64,000 nt of DNA. Origin: Deltaproteobacteria bacterium (lineage in GTDB: Bacteria; Myxococcota; Kuafuiibacteriia; Kuafuiibacteriales; Kuafuiibacteriaceae). The notes under the pieces are model-generated. The model searched no databases and had not been told where the DNA came from. It worked only from the letters and a program-made list of their open reading frames with translations. Positions 59,270-64,000 of this stretch are shown here, one piece after another. Within the stretch, counting starts at the first letter, position 1. Each line of letters begins with the position of its first letter. The stretch is taken from NCBI GenBank assembly GCA_016703535.1, contig JADJBV010000001.1, positions 744,001 through 808,000 on the forward strand, in the 5' to 3' direction. The translations under genes were made by a program, and so were the position numbers.

Positions 59270-61477
59270 GTGGCTCGGCGTGTGTTCGTCCTGGTGGTCC
59301 TCGCCGTGGTGGTGCTCGTCGGCGCCGATCTCCGTTACCACCGGCTGCCCGAACCTCAGGTCCACCCCGGCTTCGATTTTGGCGTGGCCCGGGCCCAGTT
59401 GCCGGCCCTGACCGCCTTTGGCGTGCCTCATCCGGTCGGGACCGTCGCCAACGCCAGCGTCGCCGCCACCTTGGTCCAGGCCCTGCTCCACGCCGGGTAC
59501 GACCCAGAAGTCCAGTCTGGCTACGCCTGCGGGCCCCTCGGGATGTGTGGATCGTTTCGAAACGTGATCGCCAAAAAACGGGGCCGGGTGGAGGGGCCGG
59601 CGGTCTTGTTGTTGGCCCACCACGACTCGACGCCGGCGACCTCGGGCGGCCATGACAACGGGCTGGGCGCGGCGGTGGTCCTCGAGATCGCCCGGCAGCT
59701 CCAGGCCGCGCCGCCCTTCACCCACGAGGTCATCTTCCTCTTCGACGACGGCGAGGAGGTCGGGCTCCTTGGCGCCCAGGCCTTTTTGGATCGGCACCCG
59801 GACGCGGCCCGGGTCGCGGCGGCGGTCAACGTCGATGGCTTGGGCGGGCCCACCACCTTCCGCTTCGTCGGGCCGGGGGATGGCTGGATGGCGGGAGTGG
59901 CGGCCCGGGGGGTGAGCCGGCCTTGGGCGTCGTCGTTGTTGTCGGCCTTCGGGCGATATTCGAGCGGCTTCGACGACTCCCAACTTTTCGCCGAACGTTC
60001 GATCCCCAACGTGGTTTTGGCCGGGATCCAGGGCTACCAGGCCTATCACACGCCCCTCGATCGGGCGGAGCGGGTCGATCCGGCGGTGATCGGGGCCCGG
60101 GGTCGTTCCGCCTTGGAGTTGACCCGGACCTTGGCCCAGGGACCCGTCGAACCGGGGCTGGGTCGAGGCGTGTACTTCGACGTGTTGGGCACCTGGCTCT
60201 TCGGTTGGCCGAACGCGCTCGCGCCTTGGGTGGCCGGGGTGGCCTTGGCCTTGGTCGGCCTCCTGATCTTGGGCGGGGGCCAAACGCTCCCACCCCGTCG
60301 GGTGGCCCTGGCGTTTTTGGGCCTGGCCGCGGCCCTGATCTTGGCGGTGATCTTGCCGACCTTGGCCCTCCACCTCCGTACGCCGATCGCCGCCGATCGC
60401 AGCGTTTTGGTGCCGGGTTCGGGCCTGGCCTTGGCCTGGTCCCTCTCGTTTTTGGGCGTGGCCTTGGCGGCCCTTCGGCCGATCGGTGAAGGCCACGGCG
60501 CGGCGTTGGGGCTGGGCGCGGGCGTCCTTGGTTTGCTCACGGCCTTCACCCACCCTGGGGCGAGTTATTTGTTCGTCGCTCCGACCTTGGCCGGGGGCCT
60601 CGCGGGTTTGGCGTCACTCCGCTTCTCCCGCCAGTACGGCCGCTCACCCTTTCGCCCGGGTCCGCCGCTTCTGTTGGCGGTGGCCTTGGGCGCGAGCCTG
60701 TCGGCCTTGATCGGCGCCGGCGAGGGGCTCCAGGCGGGCCTCTTTTCGTCGGTGCCCCGGGCCGTGGCGATGTTGGTCTTGTACCCGGTGTTGGTCCTGG
60801 CCTCTTGGACCCTGCGGCGGGCTTTGGTCCTGGGCGGGGCGATGTTGGCGGCGCTGGCGTTTTTGCTGACCGTCACCGCCACGCCGATCGACGAGGTGGT
60901 GCCCAGTTCACTTCGGCTTTGGACCATCGACGGCGACGATCATCGAGCCTTGGTGTTTGGCGCTTTGCCCAAGGCGTACGCCGAGCGGGCCGAGTGGCGC
61001 ACCGAAGCCAAGGTCTTTCCGTGGTCGAGCGGCAGCGCCCCGGGCCAGGTGGCTTCAGCGACGGTGGCGGTGGGCCCGTTGCCGGTGCTGTTGGATCTGC
61101 GGAACGAACCGGCCGCTGGCGGCAAGTGGATCCGGGCCAGGGCCTGCACCACCCGGGGCGCCGAGCAGCTGCTCCTCGGCTTTCCGCCCGAGGCCTCAGG
61201 GATCCAGGTCCGGGTGGAGGGGCAGGCGGCGGTTTTGCCGGCGGCGGCGGCCCAGTGGTCGGGGGGCTGGCAGACCTTGAGCCTGGCCTCGTTGGTGGAG
61301 GGTTGTGTGGCCCTCGAGCTGCGCACGCCCACCCCACAGCCCTTTGTCTTGTGGCTCACGGATCTGAAGTATGGCCTGCCAGCGGCGGCGGATCGGCGTT
61401 ACGGAACTCGGCCCCCCCACTACCTGCCGCAACACCTGGGCGACGCCACCATGGCCACCCGTCGGATCTCGCTCTGA
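59270..61477 (+). CDS. M28-family metallopeptidase with multiple membrane helices (Fxna/ERMP1-like)
   Basis: This 735-residue protein has a short N-terminal helix (VFVLVVLAVVVLVGA) and then the M28 aminopeptidase domain at about 50-300. Zinc ligands are visible in order: LAHHDS (His), GGHDNG (Asp), DDGEEVGLLG (catalytic Glu and Glu), VNVDGLGG (Asp), YHTPLD (His). From about 310 on are eight to nine membrane helices (APWVAGVALALVGLLILGG; LVLGGAMLAALAFLLTVTA), then a beta-rich exported tail. This layout matches ER/vacuolar Fxna-type enzymes and their bacterial relatives. The active site faces out of the cytoplasm. A degraded copy of the catalytic region lies at 58360-58500. Confidence 0.92.
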   Translation: MARRVFVLVVLAVVVLVGADLRYHRLPEPQVHPGFDFGVARAQLPALTAFGVPHPVGTVANASVAATLVQALLHAGYDPEVQSGYACGPLGMCGSFRNVIAKKRGRVEGPAVLLLAHHDSTPATSGGHDNGLGAAVVLEIARQLQAAPPFTHEVIFLFDDGEEVGLLGAQAFLDRHPDAARVAAAVNVDGLGGPTTFRFVGPGDGWMAGVAARGVSRPWASSLLSAFGRYSSGFDDSQLFAERSIPNVVLAGIQGYQAYHTPLDRAERVDPAVIGARGRSALELTRTLAQGPVEPGLGRGVYFDVLGTWLFGWPNALAPWVAGVALALVGLLILGGGQTLPPRRVALAFLGLAAALILAVILPTLALHLRTPIAADRSVLVPGSGLALAWSLSFLGVALAALRPIGEGHGAALGLGAGVLGLLTAFTHPGASYLFVAPTLAGGLAGLASLRFSRQYGRSPFRPGPPLLLAVALGASLSALIGAGEGLQAGLFSSVPRAVAMLVLYPVLVLASWTLRRALVLGGAMLAALAFLLTVTATPIDEVVPSSLRLWTIDGDDHRALVFGALPKAYAERAEWRTEAKVFPWSSGSAPGQVASATVAVGPLPVLLDLRNEPAAGGKWIRARACTTRGAEQLLLGFPPEASGIQVRVEGQAAVLPAAAAQWSGGWQTLSLASLVEGCVALELRTPTPQPFVLWLTDLKYGLPAAADRRYGTRPPHYLPQHLGDATMATRRISL

Positions 61478-61518
61478 GGCCCGCCCGGGGCCGCGCTTGT
61501 TCGGTATTGATACTCGTG

Positions 61519-62274
61519 ATGCCTTGGGGTGTGTTTCGATGGAGCTGTTTGGGCCTCCTGATCTTCTCGGGATGCAGCGGTGATCCGGAAGGCGACGCTG
61601 GATCCCGGGACGCGGTCCAAGACGTCGGCACCCAAGATCTGGGCTTTGGCGACAGCGGCGCCGACGCGGGACTCTCGGACGCGGACCCGGTCGACGCCAG
61701 CGACGCGGGAGAAGGGGACGCAGGGCCCACCGACGGCGGCCGATTCGATGGCGGCATGGCTTTTGGCTTCGAGTTGCGGGCTCCGGTCCGCCGCCTGGTC
61801 CCTTGCAGCGGCCCCGCGTGCCCGTCGCCCGAGGTGGAGGCCGACGAGATCGACTACGTCTGCGATCTCCGCTACGGAGCCCTCGATCACTACCTCTACG
61901 TGCAGGCCCGTCCGGTCTCCTTCGTCGGATTTATGGGCTACAACTACGAGGTCGACGGGGCTTGGATCTCCGATGGCACCACCGCCACCCCGATCGCCGC
62001 GGTCTACAACTACGGCGGCGGCCACCACAACGACACCCTCACCGCCGACGTGCCCGGATATCAGGTCCGCTACGATCACTCGTCGTTTGGTTTTGGCTTT
62101 CGTCAGTGCCAGCCGATGGACTGTTTGGTGGTCTACCAGGCCGGCCCCGGCGCCGAGATCGAAAACGGCTGCGGCCGGGATCGAACGGTGCCGACCATCT
62201 GCAAGCGGGTCGGGGCCGACGCCACCTTGGAGCCCTTCGTCGACACCTTCATGCGTTGCCCGGGGGACACATGA
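61519..62274 (+). CDS. Lipoprotein with Asp-rich linker
   Basis: This 251-residue protein has a lipobox LLIFSGC (about residue 19), then an Asp/Gly linker (DPEGDAGSRDAVQDVGTQDLG, SDADPVDASDAGEGDAGPTDGG). The folded part holds YVCDLRYGALDHYLYVQARPVSFVGFMGYNYEVDGAWI, NYGGGHHNDTLTADVPG and several Cys. It is beta-rich with no family recognised. The ATG at 61519 lacks an obvious ribosome site. The stop overlaps the next ATG by ATGA. A GTATTGATAC palindrome lies just upstream. Confidence 0.85.
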   Translation: MPWGVFRWSCLGLLIFSGCSGDPEGDAGSRDAVQDVGTQDLGFGDSGADAGLSDADPVDASDAGEGDAGPTDGGRFDGGMAFGFELRAPVRRLVPCSGPACPSPEVEADEIDYVCDLRYGALDHYLYVQARPVSFVGFMGYNYEVDGAWISDGTTATPIAAVYNYGGGHHNDTLTADVPGYQVRYDHSSFGFGFRQCQPMDCLVVYQAGPGAEIENGCGRDRTVPTICKRVGADATLEPFVDTFMRCPGDT

Positions 62275-63029
62275 GCCGCTCCCTTTGTTTGTGCCTGGTG
62301 ATGATCGGGACGGCCTGCGCCGCCGACCCTGCAGATCCCGTCGACGTGGGGACGGACGCAGGCGCCTCGGACAACGGCGTGTTCGACGCCGACCTTCCCG
62401 ACGCCCACTCCGAGGACGCTGAAGTGGACGCCGGGTTCCCGGACCTGGGGCTGGTCGACGCCGGCTCCGACGGGGGCGCCGATCTGGGGCCCGGGGATCT
62501 GGGCCCGGCCTACCTCACCACCTTGGACGACCCTCTGGCGCTGGAGGGCCTCCTCGGTCCGGCCGGGGACGTGAAGTACCTGGCGCCGGTCACCGGGGCT
62601 CCGCCCGAGGTGTTGACCGAACCCTGTTATTTTCAAAATATGGCCATCTTCCCGTTTCACCTGCTGTTTTTGCGCAGTTTTCCGGGGCTGGAGAACCTGA
62701 GCAACAGCGAATACGTGACCCGGGTGTTGCGGCGCCCGACCCGGATCTGGTGGGGCGGCGGCCTCAAACGTTACCCCGCCACACCTCACCCCGGGGGCGG
62801 GCAAGGGGTGATCGCCTGGGCGGTTTATCACGAAAACGCGGGCGCCGACCGGCTCACCGGCGACGACCTCTTGGCCGTGCAAGTTATCTTGCAGAGCTGC
62901 GTGAGCTTCGCACCAGCGGAGTTGGCCTTTTTGCCGACCGACCCCTTCCAGAACAGCTTCGTCCGGGCGGAACGGGCCGCCTTGTTGGCCCGAGGGGTGC
63001 CCGTGATCTTACCCGAAGAGCTGCGCTGA
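62271..63029 (+). CDS. Lipoprotein with Asp-rich linker, coupled to the preceding one
   Basis: This 252-residue protein has a lipobox LVMIGTAC then an Asp/Ala-rich linker (DVGTDAGASDNGVFDADLPDAHSEDAEVDAG; DGGADLGPGDLGP). The C-terminal part is ordered: CYFQNMAIFPFHLLFLRSFPGLENLSNSEYVTRVLRRPTRIWWGGGLKRYPATPH. No family is recognised. It starts at the ATGA overlap with the previous gene, so the pair is co-expressed and both are probably surface lipoproteins. A dispersed palindrome at 62878 is read VQVILQ. Confidence 0.85.
   Translation: MSRSLCLCLVMIGTACAADPADPVDVGTDAGASDNGVFDADLPDAHSEDAEVDAGFPDLGLVDAGSDGGADLGPGDLGPAYLTTLDDPLALEGLLGPAGDVKYLAPVTGAPPEVLTEPCYFQNMAIFPFHLLFLRSFPGLENLSNSEYVTRVLRRPTRIWWGGGLKRYPATPHPGGGQGVIAWAVYHENAGADRLTGDDLLAVQVILQSCVSFAPAELAFLPTDPFQNSFVRAERAALLARGVPVILPEELR
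62878..62893. repeat. Dispersed palindrome GCAAG-N4-CTTGC, copy 7
   Basis: TGCAAG-TTAT-CTTGCA lies within the second lipoprotein gene. The frame uses rare codons (CAA GTT), suggesting DNA-level rather than protein-level constraint. Confidence 0.72.
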
Positions 63030-63037
63030 TCGGCGGC

Positions 63038-63673
63038 TCAGCGGCCAGTGGTGCTGGTCTTGATCGGCGGGGCTTGGTCGAGCGGCCAGATCTTCAAGTT
63101 GTCGTAGCGGATCCGGTTTTGCCAGTTGGAGAAGGCCAGCCGATCTTGCCCGGGGCCGTCGAGGGGTTCGGGGTCGTCGAAGGACAGGTACGGTTGGCCG
63201 TCCACGTACCAATCCAGCCGGCCGCCCTTCTTTTCGATCCGCCACAGGTGGGTGCCAGCGCCGGAGATCCCCGTTGGCTTCTTCTCTTTGCGATCGGCCC
63301 CGTGTTCGTCCAGGCGGGCGATGCAGGAGATGGTGTTGCTCCACCCGCCCAAGATGAAGACGTAACCCGAGGAGTGGGCCCGGCCGTTGGTCATCAACTC
63401 GATCTTGGAGTCGACCAGGGGCGTCTCGGAGGTGACCTCCACCTCGACCACCACGTCCTTGGGGAGCGCCACCTTCAGGAACAGCGGCGAGTTGTTGGCG
63501 CCGGTGCTGAAGACCTGCCCCTTGTCGATGTTCCACTGCCCCCCGGACATGGCCCAGTCGGGCCCGAGTTCGTTGCGCTCGAAGTCGTCGGTGAAGGGGA
63601 CCGACTTGGTCGGAGCCTCCTGTTTTTTGCAGGCGAAGACGGCCAACAGGGCCAAGGCAAAGACGCGTTTCAT
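63038..63673 (-). CDS. Concanavalin-like (LamG/DUF1080-type) lipoprotein
   Basis: This 211-residue protein has a lipobox LALLAVFAC (about residue 15). The body reads FTDDFERNELGPDWAMSGGQWNIDKGQVFSTGANNSPLFLKVALP, then GTHLWRIEKKGGRLDWYVDGQPYLSFDDPEPLDGPGQDRLAFSNWQNRIRYDNLKIWPL. This is the pattern of a jelly-roll sugar-binding or LamG-like domain (a DxxxWYVDGQ/Y-type strand). It probably binds a carbohydrate or surface partner. The ATG overlaps the preceding gene stop (63670) by ATGA. It converges with the lipoprotein pair. Confidence 0.85.
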   Translation of the reverse strand: MKRVFALALLAVFACKKQEAPTKSVPFTDDFERNELGPDWAMSGGQWNIDKGQVFSTGANNSPLFLKVALPKDVVVEVEVTSETPLVDSKIELMTNGRAHSSGYVFILGGWSNTISCIARLDEHGADRKEKKPTGISGAGTHLWRIEKKGGRLDWYVDGQPYLSFDDPEPLDGPGQDRLAFSNWQNRIRYDNLKIWPLDQAPPIKTSTTGR

Positions 63674-64000
63674 AACACGTCGGGACAATACAGACCTTGG
63701 ACCGGGGCGCAAGCCGAGCCCAAAGCGCAGCCGCCGCCTTGGCAAGGTGGGTTGCACTGAGCGCCGGTGGTGCAAGGCCGGCCGGTGTTGATGCAGGTGC
63801 CGGCGTTGCACAAACAGTCGGCGCCGGTGGCGCAGGGCTGCAGATTGTTGGCGCAGACCATCGAACCCGGCCCGGCGTGGGCGCCACAGATCGGCAGGGG
63901 CTGACACTCGTCGTCCGTGGTGCACGCCTGCCCGGCTGGGAACTGGCAGCGCTTTTGGCAGGTGGTCAGGCACTGGTTGTCATTGTCGCAGGGTTGGATG
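63670..64000 (-). CDS. Cys-rich protein, 5' end outside window
   Basis: This is an open frame from the right edge to a stop at 63670-63672, at least 109 residues. It is Cys-rich in short irregular repeats (CDNDNQCLTTCQKRCQF; CTTDDECQPLPICGAHAGPG; CATGADCLCNAGTC) and ends GGCALGSACAPVQGLYCPDVL, clearly like the end of the protein encoded at 54452-55699. It is probably an exported disulfide-rich protein. It is coupled by ATGA to the LamG-like lipoprotein gene. The start and any signal peptide lie beyond position 64000. Confidence 0.85.
   Translation of the reverse strand, partial: IQPCDNDNQCLTTCQKRCQFPAGQACTTDDECQPLPICGAHAGPGSMVCANNLQPCATGADCLCNAGTCINTGRPCTTGAQCNPPCQGGGCALGSACAPVQGLYCPDVL

Overview
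The window looks like chromosomal DNA of a myxobacterium-type organism (phylum Myxococcota or a close relative, possibly uncultured). The evidence is internal: very high GC; frequent TTG, GTG and ATG starts; many lipoproteins with Asp-Ala-Gly or Asp-Thr-Gly linkers after the lipobox; cysteine-rich 'CGDG..E.CDDGN..GDGCS..C' repeats; two proteins ending in a MYXO-CTERM-like signal (Cys cluster, hydrophobic stretch, Arg cluster); and a Pkn-type Ser/Thr kinase coupled to a TPR protein. No tRNA, rRNA, CRISPR array, transposase or integrase was recognised.

Layout. 1-4.9 kb: a partial heme-motif surface lipoprotein, an RNA 2'-phosphotransferase (kptA) facing an HD+Nudix fusion gene, and a LysR regulator. 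5-8.9 kb: an accessory patch with a truncated Rhs-type toxin and its overlapping putative immunity gene, an attC-like hairpin, an HNH endonuclease and a decayed ORF. 9-15.5 kb: asnS, an ankyrin protein and a four-gene acyl-CoA operon (phosphotransferase, DUF6285-like, acyl-CoA dehydrogenase, crotonase). 15.6-23.6 kb: a PAS-rich hybrid histidine kinase, a frame-disrupted Gly-rich lipoprotein, proA-proB with a coupled lipoprotein, and a membrane protein. 23.7-24.5 kb: a small orphan gene behind a foldable leader, flanked by a 25-bp repeat. 24.5-36.2 kb: a flavin oxidase/DUF4105/DUF2330/RnfD-like operon; a protease, M23 peptidase and class II aldolase operon; small membrane and TPR proteins; folK; an M20 peptidase coupled to a cob(I)alamin adenosyltransferase. 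36.2-49 kb: a CAP-like lipoprotein, a 14-repeat Cys-rich lipoprotein, a kinase/TPR pair, a beta-propeller protein, a FecR protein, a P450/TetR pair and a small histone-fold protein. 49-64 kb: a block dominated by exported proteins (HExxH/MYXO-CTERM protein, zinc ribbon, IPT/TIG lipoprotein, Cys-rich lipoproteins, CIA30, M28 peptidase with a decayed partial copy).

The gene content is mostly cell envelope and secretion plus housekeeping. The signal I rate most interesting is not a gene. The palindrome GCAAG-N4-CTTGC occurs seven times in coding sequence, spread from 12 to 63 kb, in unrelated peptides and more than one reading frame. By my rough base-composition estimate, well under one copy is expected by chance. 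Three places (about 17.9-18.3 kb and 55.7 kb) look like one-base frameshifts, which may be mutations or assembly errors.
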